NCBI GenBank assembly: GCA_035771175.1
Contig: JAYMFD010003106.1
Span: forward strand, 124,001-188,000
Length of the DNA: 64,000 nt
Direction: 5' to 3'
Origin: Paratinospora sagittata
Taxonomy: Eukaryota > Streptophyta > Magnoliopsida > Ranunculales > Menispermaceae
Part shown: positions 26,196-38,130 of the stretch, one piece after another
How positions within the stretch are numbered: position 1 is the first letter of the stretch
Layout: each line of letters starts with the position of its first letter
Program-made: the position numbers and the translations under genes
Notes under the pieces: generated by a model
Seen by the model: the letters and a program-made list of their open reading frames with translations, nothing else
Databases searched by the model: none
Told to the model about the DNA's origin: nothing

Positions 26196-29100
26196 GAGGC
26201 AATAGCGACCAATCCACCAGATTGCTTTCTCCACCAACTCTTTAAGCGAGTCCCAATATCCTTCTAGGAACCCCCGAAATAGATTGAACTCCGTTCCAAT
26301 ATCCCGTTGAATTTTTGACCCCCAAATCTAAATTTTGGTTTAAATGAACTAAATATACTAAGAAAAAGTGTTTGAGGCAATCGCGACCAATCCACCGGAT
26401 TGCTTTCTTTACCAACTCCTTGAGCGAGTCCCAATATCCTTCTAGCAACCCCCGGAATAGATGGAACTCCGTTCCAATATCCCGATGAATTTTTGACCCC
26501 CAAATCTAAAATTTTGGTTTAAATGACCTAAATTTACTTAGAAAATGTGTTTGAGGTAATCGCGACCAATCCACCGAATTGCTTTCTCCACCAACTCTTT
26601 GAGCGAGTCGCAATATCCTTCTAGCAACCCCCAGAATAGATGGAACTCCGTTCCAATATTCCGATGAATTTTTGACCCCTCAATCTCAAATTTTGGTTTA
26701 AATGAACTAAATTTACTTAGAAAATGTGTTCGAGGCAATCGCGACCAATCCACCTGATTGCTTTCTCCACCTACTCTTTAAGCGAGACCCAATATCCTTC
26801 TAGCAACCCCCAGAATAGATGGAACTCCGTTCCAATATCCCAGGGAATTTTTTACCCCCAAATCTAAATTTTGGTTTAAATGAATTAAATTTACTTAGAA
26901 AAAGTGTTTGAGGCAATCGCGACCAATCCACCGTATTGCTTTCCCTACCAACTCCTTGAGCGAATCCCAATATCCTTAAAGCAACCCCCAGAATAGCTGG
27001 AACTCCGTTTCAATATCCCGATGAATTTTTGACCATTAAATCTCAAAATTTTGGTGTAAAAGAACTAAATTTACTCAGGAAATGTGTTTGAGGCAATCGC
27101 GACCAATCCACCATATTGCTTTCTCCACCAACTCTTTGAGCGAGTCCTAATATCCTTCTAGGAACCCCCGGAATAGATGGAACTCCGTTCCAATATCCCG
27201 GTGAATTTTTGACCCCCAAATCTAATATTTGGGTTTAAATGAACTAAATATACTTAGAAAAAGTGTTTGAGGCAATCGCGACCAATCCACCGGATTGCTT
27301 TTTCCGCCTACTCCTTGAGCGAGTCCCAATATCCTTCAAGCAACCCCCAGAATAGATGGAACTCCGTTCCAATATCCCGAAGAATTTTTGACCCCTAAAT
27401 CTCAAATTTTGGTTTAAATGAACTAAATTAACTTAGAAAATGTGTTTGAGGCAATCGCGACCAATCCACCGGATTGCTTTCTCCACCTACTCTTTTAGCG
27501 AGTCCCAATATCCTTCTAGTAACCCCCCAGAATAAATGGAACTCCGTTCCAATATCCCGATGAATTTTTTACCCCTAAATCTCAAATTTTGGTTTAAATG
27601 AATTAAATTTATTTAGAAAATGTGTTTGAGGCAATCGCGACCAATCCAACAGATTGCTTTCTCCACCAACTCTTTGAGCGAGTCCCAATATCCTTATAGG
27701 AACCCCCGAAATAGATGGAACTCCGTTCCAATATCCCGGTGAATTTTTGACCCCCAAACCTAAATTTTGGTTTAAATGAGCCAAATATACTTAGAAAAAG
27801 TGTTTGAGGCAATCGCGACCAATCCACCGGATTGCTTTTTCCACCAACTTCTTAAGCGAGTCTCAATATCCTTCTAGGAACCCCCGGAATAGATGGAACT
27901 CCGTTCCAATATCCCGATGAATTTTTGACCTCTAAATCTCAAATTTTGGTTTAAATGAATTAAATTTACTTAGAAAATGTGTGTGAGGCAATCGCGACCA
28001 ATCCACCAGATTGGTTTCTTCACCAACTCTTTGAGAGAGTCCTAATATCCTTCTAGGAACCCCCGGAATAGATGGAACTACGTTTCAATATCCCCGTGAA
28101 TTTTTGACCCCCAAATCTAAAATTTTGGTTTAAATGAACTAAATACACTTAGAAAAAGTGTTTGAGGCAATCGCGACCAATCCACCGGATTGCTTTGTCC
28201 ACGAACTCCTTGAGCGAGTCCCAATATCCTTCAAACAACCCCCCAGAATAGATGGAACTCTGTTCCAATATCTCGATGAATTTTTGACCCATAAATCTCA
28301 AATTTTGGTTTAAATGAACTAAATTTACTTAGAAAATGTGTTTGAGGCAATCGCGACCAATCCACGAGATTGCATTCTCCACCAACTCTTTGAGCGAGTC
28401 CTAATATCCTTCTAGGAACCCCCGGAATAGATGGAACTCCGTTCCAATATCCCGGCGAATTTTTGACCCCCCAAATCTAAAATTTGGGTTTAAATGAACT
28501 AAATATACTTAGAAAAAGTGTTTGAGGCAATCGCGACCAATCCACCGGATTGCTTTTTCCGCCTACTCCTTAAGCGAGTCCCAATATCCTTCAAGCAACC
28601 CCCAGAACGGATGGAACTCCGTTCCATTATCCCGATGAATTTTTGACCCATAAATCTCAAATTTTGGTTTAAATGAACTAAATTTACTTAGAAAATGTGT
28701 TTGAGGCAATCGCGACCAATCCACCGGATTGCTTTCCCTACCAACTCCTTTAGCGAACCCCAATATCCTTAAAGCAACCCCCAAAATAGATGGAACTCCG
28801 TTTCAATATCCCGATGAATTTTTGACCATTAATTCTCAAATTTTGGTTTAAAAGAACTAAATTTACTCAGGAAATGTGTTTGAGGCAATCGCGACCAATC
28901 CACCATATTGCTTTCTCCACCAACTCTTTGAGCGAGTCCAAATATCCTTCTAGGAACCCCCGGAATAGATGGAACTCTGTTCCAATATCCCGGTGAATTT
29001 TTGACCCCCAAATCTAAAATTTGGGTTTAAATGAACTAAATATACTTAGAAAAAGTGTTTGAGGCAATCGCGACCAATCCACCGGATTGCTTTTTCCGCC

Positions 29101-30494
29101 TACTCCTTGAGCGAGTCCCAATATCCTTCAAGCAACCCCCCGAATAGATGGAACTCCGTTCCAATATCCCGATGAATTTTTGACCCCTAAATCTCAAATT
29201 TTGGTTTAAATGAACTAAATTAACTTAGAAAACGTGTTTGAGGCAATCGCGACCAATCCACCGGATTGCTTTCTCCACCTACTCTTTTAGCGAGTCCCAA
29301 TATCATTCTAGCAACCCCCCAGAATAAATGGAACTCCGTTCCAATATCCCGATGAATTTTTTACCCCTAAATCTCAAATTTTGGTTTAAATGAATTAAAT
29401 TTTTTTAGAAAATTTGTTTGAGGCAATCGCGACCAATCCAACAGATTGCTTTCTCCACCAACTCTTTGAGCGAGTCCCAATATCCTTCTAGGAACCCCCG
29501 AAATAGATGGAACTCCGTTCCAATATCCCGTTGAATTTTTGACCCCCAAATCTAAAATTTGGTTTAAATGAACTAAATATACTTAGAAAAAGTGTTTGAG
29601 GCAGTCGCGACCAATCCACTGGATTGCTTTGTCCACCAACTCCTTGAGCGAGTCCCAATATTCTTCAAACAACCCCCCAGAATAGATGGAACTCTGTTCC
29701 AATATCCCGATGAATTCTTGACCCCTAAATATCAAATTTTGGTTTAAATGAACTAAATTTACTTTCGAAAATGTGTTTGAGGCAATCGCTACCAATCCAC
29801 CAGATTGATTTCTCCACCAACTCTTTGAGCGAATCCCAATATCCTTCTAGGAACCCCCGGAATAGATGGAACTCCGTTCCAATATCCCGTTGAATTTTTG
29901 ACCCCCAAATCTAAAATTTTGGTTTAAATGAACTAAATATACTTAGAAAAAATGTTTGAGGCAATCGCGACCAATCCACCGGATTGCTTTGTCCACCAAC
30001 TCTTTGAGCGAGTCCCAATATCCTTCAAACAGCCCCCCAGAATAGATGGAACTCTGTTCTAATATCCCGATTAATTTTTGACCCATAAATCTCAAATTTT
30101 GGTTTAAATGAACTAAATTTACTTAGAAAAAGTGTTTGAGGCAATCGCGACCAATCCCCCGGATTGCTTTTTCCGCCTACTCCTTGAGCGAGTCCCAATA
30201 CCCTTCAAGCAACCCCTAGAATAGATGGAAATTCGTTCCAATATCCCGTTGAATTTTTTACCCCCAAATCTAAATTTTGGTTTAAATGAACTACATATAC
30301 TTAGAAGAAGTAATTGAGGCAATCGCGACCAATCCACCGTATTGCTTTCTCTACCAACTCCTTGAGCAAGTCCCAATATCCTTCAAGCAACCCCCAGAAT
30401 AGATGGAACACCGTTTCAATATTTCGATGAATTTTTGACCATTAAATCTCAAATTTTGGTTTAAATGAACTAAATTTACTTAGAAAATTTGTTT
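26196..30494. repeat. HOR copy with 24 monomers (4,299 bp)
   Basis: The 14-mer plus ten monomers. The additions are the beta cassette (27,982-29,057) and a short flank at about 27,575-27,981 that contains CCCCCAAACCTAAATT with AATGAGCCAAAT, monomers absent from the canonical 14-mer. A private change GTTCGAGGC lies at about 26,728. Confidence 0.83.
27982..29057. repeat. Beta cassette, copy 3
   Basis: Same six monomers, one base longer because of an extra C in the C-run after TTTTTGA near 28,466. It has GATGGAACTCC where copies 1-2 have GATGCAACTCC. Confidence 0.83.
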
Positions 30495-33001
30495 GAGGCA
30501 ATAGCGACCAATCCACCAGATTGCTTTCTCCACCAACTCTTTAAGCGAGTCCCAATATCCTTCTAGGAACCCCCGAAATAGATTGAACTCCGTTCCAATA
30601 TCCCGTTGAATTTTTGACCCCCAAATCTAAATTTTGGTTTAAATGAACTAAATATACTAAGAAAAAGTGTTTGAGGCAATCGCGACCAATCCACCGGATT
30701 GCTTTCTTTACCAACTCCTTGAGCGAGTCCCAATATCCTTCTAGCAACCCCCGGAATAGATGGAACTCCGTTCCAATATCCCGATGAATTTTTGACCCCC
30801 AAATCTAAAATTTTGGTTTAAATGACCTAAATTTACTTAGAAAATGTGTTTGAGGTAATCGCGACCAATCCACCGAATTGCTTTCTCCACCAACTCTTTG
30901 AGCGAGTCGCAATATCCTTCTAGCAACCCCCAGAATAGATGGAACTCCGTTCCAATATTCCGATGAATTTTTGACCCCTCAATCTCAAATTTTGGTTTAA
31001 ATGAACTAAATTTACTTAGAAAATGTGTTTGAGGCAATCGCGACCAATCCACCTGATTGCTTTCTCCACCTACTCTTTAAGCGAGACCCAATATCCTTCT
31101 AGCAACCCCCAGAATAGATGGAACTCCGTTCCAATATCCCAGGGAATTTTTTACCCCCAAATCTAAATTTTGGTTTAAATGAATTAAATTTACTTAGAAA
31201 AAGTGTTTGAGGCAATCGCGACCAATCCACCGTATTGCTTTCCCTACCAACTCCTTGAGCGAATCCCAATATCCTTAAAGCAACCCCCAGAATAGCTGGA
31301 ACTCCGTTTCAATATCCCGATGAATTTTTGACCATTAAATCTCAAAATTTTGGTGTAAAAGAACTAAATTTACTCAGGAAATGTGTTTGAGGCAATCGCG
31401 ACCAATCCACCATATTGCTTTCTCCACCAACTCTTTGAGCGAGTCCTAATATCCTTCTAGGAACCCCCGGAATAGATGGAACTCCGTTCCAATATCCCGG
31501 TGAATTTTTGACCCCCAAATCTAATATTTGGGTTTAAATGAACTAAATATACTTAGAAAAAGTGTTTGAGGCAATCGCGACCAATCCACCGGATTGCTTT
31601 TTCCGCCTACTCCTTGAGCGAGTCCCAATATCCTTCAAGCAACCCCCAGAATAGATGGAACTCCGTTCCAATATCCCGAAGAATTTTTGACCCCTAAATC
31701 TCAAATTTTGGTTTAAATGAACTAAATTAACTTAGAAAATGTGTTTGAGGCAATCGCGACCAATCCACCGGATTGCTTTCTCCACCTACTCTTTTAGCGA
31801 GTCCCAATATCATTCTAGCAACCCCCCAGAATAAATGGAACTCCGTTCCAATATCCCGATGAATTTTTTACCCCTAAATCTCAAATTTTGGTTTAAATGA
31901 ATTAAATTTTTTTAGAAAATTTGTTTGAGGCAATCGCGACCAATCCAACAGATTGCTTTCTCCACCAACTCTTTGAGCGAGTCCCAATATCCTTCTAGGA
32001 ACCCCCGAAATAGATGGAACTCCGTTCCAATATCCCGTTGAATTTTTGACCCCCAAATCTAAAATTTGGTTTAAATGAACTAAATATACTTAGAAAAAGT
32101 GTTTGAGGCAGTCGCGACCAATCCACTGGATTGCTTTGTCCACCAACTCCTTGAGCGAGTCCCAATATTCTTCAAACAACCCCCCAGAATAGATGGAACT
32201 CTGTTCCAATATCCCGATGAATTCTTGACCCCTAAATATCAAATTTTGGTTTAAATGAACTAAATTTACTTTCGAAAATGTGTTTGAGGCAATCGCTACC
32301 AATCCACCAGATTGATTTCTCCACCAACTCTTTGAGCGAATCCCAATATCCTTCTAGGAACCCCCGGAATAGATGGAACTCCGTTCCAATATCCCGTTGA
32401 ATTTTTGACCCCCAAATCTAAAATTTTGGTTTAAATGAACTAAATATACTTAGAAAAAATGTTTGAGGCAATCGCGACCAATCCACCGGATTGCTTTGTC
32501 CACCAACTCTTTGAGCGAGTCCCAATATCCTTCAAACAGCCCCCCAGAATAGATGGAACTCTGTTCTAATATCCCGATTAATTTTTGACCCATAAATCTC
32601 AAATTTTGGTTTAAATGAACTAAATTTACTTAGAAAAAGTGTTTGAGGCAATCGCGACCAATCCCCCGGATTGCTTTTTCCGCCTACTCCTTGAGCGAGT
32701 CCCAATACCCTTCAAGCAACCCCCAGAATAGATGGAAATCCGTTCCAATATCCCGTTGAATTTTTTACCCCCAAATCTAAATTTTGGTTTAAATGAACTA
32801 CATATACTTAGAAGAAGTAATTGAGGCAATCGCGACCAATCCACCGTATTGCTTTCTCTACCAACTCCTTGAGCAAGTCCCAATATCCTTCAAGCAACCC
32901 CCAGAATAGATGGAACACCGTTTCAATATTTCGATGAATTTTTGACCATTAAATCTCAAATTTTGGTTTAAATGAACTAAATTTACTTAGAAAATTTGTT
33001 T
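30495..33001. repeat. Canonical 14-mer HOR copy (2,507 bp)
   Basis: Matches 21,182-23,688 in length and monomer order, and again carries GAGGCAGTCGCGACC with CCACTGG (32,106). Confidence 0.87.
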
Positions 33002-36000
33002 GAGGCAATAGCGACCAATCCACCAGATTGCTTTCTCCACCAACTCTTTAAGCGAGTCCCAATATCCTTCTAGGAACCCCCGAAATAGATTGAACTCCGT
33101 TCCAATATCCCGTTGAATTTTTGACCCCCAAATCTAAATTTTGGTTTAAATGAACTAAATATACTAAGAAAAAGTGTTTGAGGCAATCGCGACCAATCCA
33201 CCGGATTGCTTTCTTTACCAACTCCTTGAGCGAGTCCCAATATCCTTCTAGCAACCCCCGGAATAGATGGAACTCCGTTCCAATATCCCGATGAATTTTT
33301 GACCCCCAAATCTAAAATTTTGGTTTAAATGACCTAAATTTACTTAGAAAATGTGTTTGAGGTAATCGCGACCAATCCACCGAATTGCTTTCTCCACCAA
33401 CTCTTTGAGCGAGTCGCAATATCCTTCTAGCAACCCCCAGAATAGATGGAACTCCGTTCCAATATTCCGATGAATTTTTGACCCCTCAATCTCAAATTTT
33501 GGTTTAAATGAACTAAATTTACTTAGAAAATGTGTTTGAGGCAATCGCGACCAATCCACCTGATTGCTTTCTCCACCTACTCTTTAAGCGAGACCCAATA
33601 TCCTTCTAGCAACCCCCAGAATAGATGGAACTCCGTTCCAATATCCCAGGGAATTTTTTACCCCCAAATCTAAATTTTGGTTTAAATGAATTAAATTTAC
33701 TTAGAAAAAGTGTTTGAGGCAATCGCGACCAATCCACCGTATTGCTTTCCCTACCAACTCCTTGAGCGAATCCCAATATCCTTAAAGCAACCCCCAGAAT
33801 AGCTGGAACTCCGTTTCAATATCCCGATGAATTTTTGACCATTAAATCTCAAAATTTTGGTGTAAAAGAACTAAATTTACTCAGGAAATGTGTTTGAGGC
33901 AATCGCGACCAATCCACCATATTGCTTTCTCCACCAACTCTTTGAGCGAGTCCTAATATCCTTCTAGGAACCCCCGGAATAGATGGAACTCCGTTCCAAT
34001 ATCCCGGTGAATTTTTGACCCCCAAATCTAATATTTGGGTTTAAATGAACTAAATATACTTAGAAAAAGTGTTTGAGGCAATCGCGACCAATCCACCGGA
34101 TTGCTTTTTCCGCCTACTCCTTGAGCGAGTCCCAATATCCTTCAAGCAACCCCCAGAATAGATGGAACTCCGTTCCAATATCCCGAAGAATTTTAGACCC
34201 CTAAATCTCAAATTTTGGTTTAAATGAACTAAATTAACTTAGAAAATGTGTTTGAGGCGATCGCGACCAATCCACCGGATTGCTTTCTCCACCTACTCTT
34301 TTAGCGAGTCCCAATATCCTTCTAGTAACCCCCCAGAATAAATGGAACTCCGTTCCAATATCCCGATGAATTTTTTACCCCTAAATCTCAAATTTTGATT
34401 TAAATGAATTAAATTTATTTAGGAAATTTGTTTGAGGCAATCGCGACCAATCCAACAGATTGCTTTCTCCACCAACTCTTTGAGCGAGTCCCAATATCCT
34501 TATAGGAACCCCCGAAATAGATGGAACTCCGTTCCAATATCCCGTTGAATTTTTGACCCCCAAATCTAAAATTTGGTTTAAATGAACTAAATATACTTAG
34601 AAAAAGTGTTTGAGGCAATCGCGACCAATCCACCGGATTGCCTTATTTACCAACTCCTTGAGCGAGTCCGAATATCCTTCAAGCAACCCCCATAATAGAT
34701 GGAACTCCGTTTCAATATCCCGATGAATTTTTGACCCCCAAATCTAAAATTTTGGTTTAAATGACCTAAATTTACTTAGAAAATGTGTTTGAGGTAATCG
34801 CGACCAATCCACCGGATTGCTTTCTCCACGAACTCCTTGAGCGAGTCGCAATATCCTTCTAGCAACCCCCAGAATAGATGGAACTCCGTTCCAATATTCC
34901 GATGAATTTTTGACCCCTCAATCTCAAATTTTAGTTTAAATGAACTAAATTTACTTAGAAAATGTGTTTGAGGCAATCGCGACCAATCCACCAGATTGCT
35001 TTCTCCACGAACTCTTTGAGCGAGTCCCAATATCCTTCTAGGAACCCCCGGAATAGATGGAACTCCGTTCCAATATCCCGGTGAATTTTTGACCCCCAAA
35101 CCTAAATTTTGGTTTAAATGAGCCAAATATACTTAGAAAAAGTGTTTGAGGCAATCGCGACCAATCCACCGGATTGCTTTTTCCACCAACTTCTTAAGCG
35201 AGTCTCAATATCCTTCTAGGAACCCCCGGAATAGATGGAACTCCGTTCCAATATCCCGATGAATTTTTGACCTCTAAATCTCAAATTTTGGTTTAAATGA
35301 ATTAAATTTACTTAGAAAATGTGTGTGAGGCAATCGCGACCAATCCACCAGATTGGTTTCTTCACCAACTCTTTGAGAGAGTCCTAATATCCTTCTAGGA
35401 ACCCCCGGAATAGATGGAACTACGTTTCAATATCCCCGTGAATTTTTGACCCCCAAATCTAAAATTTTGGTTTAAATGAACTAAATACACTTAGAAAAAG
35501 TGTTTGAGGCAATCGCGACCAATCCACCGGATTGCTTTGTCCACGAACTCCTTGAGCGAGTCCCAATATCCTTCAAACAACCCCCCAGAATAGATGGAAC
35601 TCTGTTCCAATATCTCGATGAATTTTTGACCCATAAATCTCAAATTTTGGTTTAAATGAACTAAATTTACTTAGAAAATGTGTTTGAGGCAATCGCGACC
35701 AATCCACGAGATTGCATTCTCCACCAACTCTTTGAGCGAGTCCTAATATCCTTCTAGGAACCCCCGGAATAGATGGAACTCCGTTCCAATATCCCGGCGA
35801 ATTTTTGACCCCCAAATCTAAAATTTGGGTTTAAATGAACTAAATATACTTAGAAAAAGTGTTTGAGGCAATCGCGACCAATCCACCGGATTGCTTTTTC
35901 CGCCTACTCCTTAAGCGAGTCCCAATATCCTTCAAGCAACCCCCAGAACGGATGGAACTCCGTTCCAATATCCCGATGAATTTTTGACCCATAAATCTCA

Positions 36001-37480
36001 AATTTTGGTTTAAATGAACTAAATTTACTTAGAAAATGTGTTTGAGGCAATCGCGACCAATCCACCGGATTGCTTTCCCTACCAACTCCTTTAGCGAACC
36101 CCAATATCCTTAAAGCAACCCCCAAAATAGATGGAACTCCGTTTCAATATCCCGATGAATTTTTGACCATTAATTCTCAAATTTTGGTTTAAAAGAACTA
36201 AATTTACTCAGGAAATGTGTTTGAGGCAATCGCGACCAATCCACCATATTGCTTTCTCCACCAACTCTTTGAGCGAGTCCAAATATCCTTCTAGGAACCC
36301 CCGGAATAGATGGAACTCTGTTCCAATATCCCGGTGAATTTTTGACCCCCAAATCTAAAATTTGGGTTTAAATGAAGTAAATATACTTAGAAAAAGTGTT
36401 TGAGGCAATCGCGACCAATCCACCGGATTGCTTTTTCCGCCTACTCCTTGAGCGAGTCCCAATATCCTTCAAGCAACCCCCCGAATAGATGGAACTCCGT
36501 TCCAATATCCCGATGAATTTTTGACCCCTAAATCTCAAATTTTGGTTTAAATGAACTAAATTAACTTAGAAAACGTGTTTGAGGCAATCGCGACCAATCC
36601 ACCGGATTGCTTTCTCCACCTACTCTTTTAGCGAGTCCCAATATCATTCTAGCAACCCCCCAGAATAAATGGAACTCCGTTCCAATATCCCGATGAATTT
36701 TTTACCCCTAAATCTCAAATTTTGGTTTAAATGAATTAAATTTTTTTAGAAAATTTGTTTGAGGCAATCGCGACCAATCCAACAGATTGCTTTCTCCACC
36801 AACTCTTTGAGCGAGTCCCAATATCCTTCTAGGAACCCCCGAAATAGATGGAACTCCGTTCCAATATCCCGTTGAATTTTTGACCCCCAAATCTAAAATT
36901 TTGGTTTAAATGAACTAAATATACTTAGAAAAAATGTTTGAGGCAATCGCGACCAATCCACCGGATTGCTTTGTCCACCAACTCTTTGAGCGAGTCCCAA
37001 TATCCTTCAAACAGCCCCCCAGAATAGATGGAACTCTGTTCTAATATCCCGATTAATTTTTGACCCCATAAATCTCAAAATTTGGTTTAAATGAACTAAA
37101 TTTACTTAGAAAAAGTGTTTGAGGCAATCGCGACCAATCCCCCGGATTGCTTTTTCCGCCTACTCCTTGAGCGAGTCCCCAATACCCTTCAAGCAACCCC
37201 CTAGAATAGATGGAAATTCCGTTCCAATATCCCGTTGAATTTTTTACCCCCAAATCTAAATTTTGGTTTAAATGAACTACATATACTTAGAAGAAGTAAT
37301 TGAGGCAATCGCGACCAATCCACCGTATTGCTTTCTCTACCAACTCCTTGAGCAAGTCCCAATATCCTTCAAGCAACCCCCAGAATAGATGGAACACCGT
37401 TTCAATATTTCGATGAATTTTTGACCATTAAATCTCAAATTTTGGTTTAAATGAACTAAATTTACTTAGAAAATTTGTTT
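33002..37480. repeat. HOR copy with 25 monomers (4,479 bp)
   Basis: Contains the beta cassette (35,324-36,398) and an upstream group (34,381-35,323) with TTGCCTTATTTACC and AGTCCGAATATCC monomers. It lacks two monomers relative to the next copy: at about 36,895-36,937 it jumps from the monomer that should precede GAGGCAGTCGCGACC to the AAAAAATGTTTGAGGC monomer. Confidence 0.82.
35324..36398. repeat. Beta cassette, copy 4
   Basis: Same six monomers as 14,729-15,803. A private change AATGAAGTAAATAT lies at about 36,374. Confidence 0.83.
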
Positions 37481-38130
37481 GAGGCAATAGCGACCAATCC
37501 ACCAGATTGCTTTCCTCCACCAACTCTTTAAGCGAGTCCCAATATCCTTCTAGGAACCCCCGAAATAGATTGAACTCCGTTCCAATATCCCGTTGAATTT
37601 TTGACCCCCAAATCTAAATTTTGGTTTAAATGAACTAAATATACTAAGAAAAAGTGTTTGAGGCAATCGCGACCAATCCACCGGATTGCTTTCTTTACCA
37701 ACTCCTTGAGCGAGTCCCAATATCCTTCTAGCAACCCCCGGAATAGATGGAACTCCGTTCCAATATCCCGATGAATTTTTGACCCCCAAATCTAAAATTT
37801 TGGTTTAAATGACCTAAATTTACTTAGAAAATGTGTTTGAGGTAATCGCGACCAATCCACCGAATTGCTTTCTCCACCAACTCTTTGAGCGAGTCGCAAT
37901 ATCCCTTCTAGCAACCCCCAGAATAGATGGAACTCCGTTCCAATATTCCGATGAATTTTTGACCCCTCAATCTCAAATTTTGGTTTAAATGAACTAAATT
38001 TACTTAGAAAATGTGTTTGAGGCAATCGCGACCAATCCACCTGATTGCTTTCTCCACCTACTCTTTAAGCGAGACCCAATATCCTTCTAGCAACCCCCAG
38101 AATAGATGGAACTCCGTTCCAATATCCCAG
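37061..38130. other. Cluster of single-base homopolymer length changes (suspected sequence error)
   Basis: Against all sister copies this stretch has GACCCCATAA (37,061), GTCCCCAATACCC (37,176), ACCCCCTAG (37,196), AAATTCCG (37,215), TTTCCTCCACC (37,511) and ATCCCTTCTAG (37,901), each with one extra base, and CCCAGGAATT (38,127) with one base missing. That is seven 1-bp run-length changes in about 1.07 kb, where the sister copies show essentially none. Low-coverage or unpolished long-read consensus is the likely cause; real divergence is possible. Confidence 0.65.

Noticed and set aside
27575..27981. Possible unique spacer before the third beta cassette
   Set aside because: It reads as ordinary monomers of the AACCTAAATT/GAGCCAAAT type, also found at 35,100 and 39,600.
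34776..35126. 116-codon frame repeated exactly in position at 39,256-39,606
   Set aside because: The repetition is explained by the 4,480-bp HOR offset, not by gene duplication. The start codon is TTG and the product is again read from monomer sequence.
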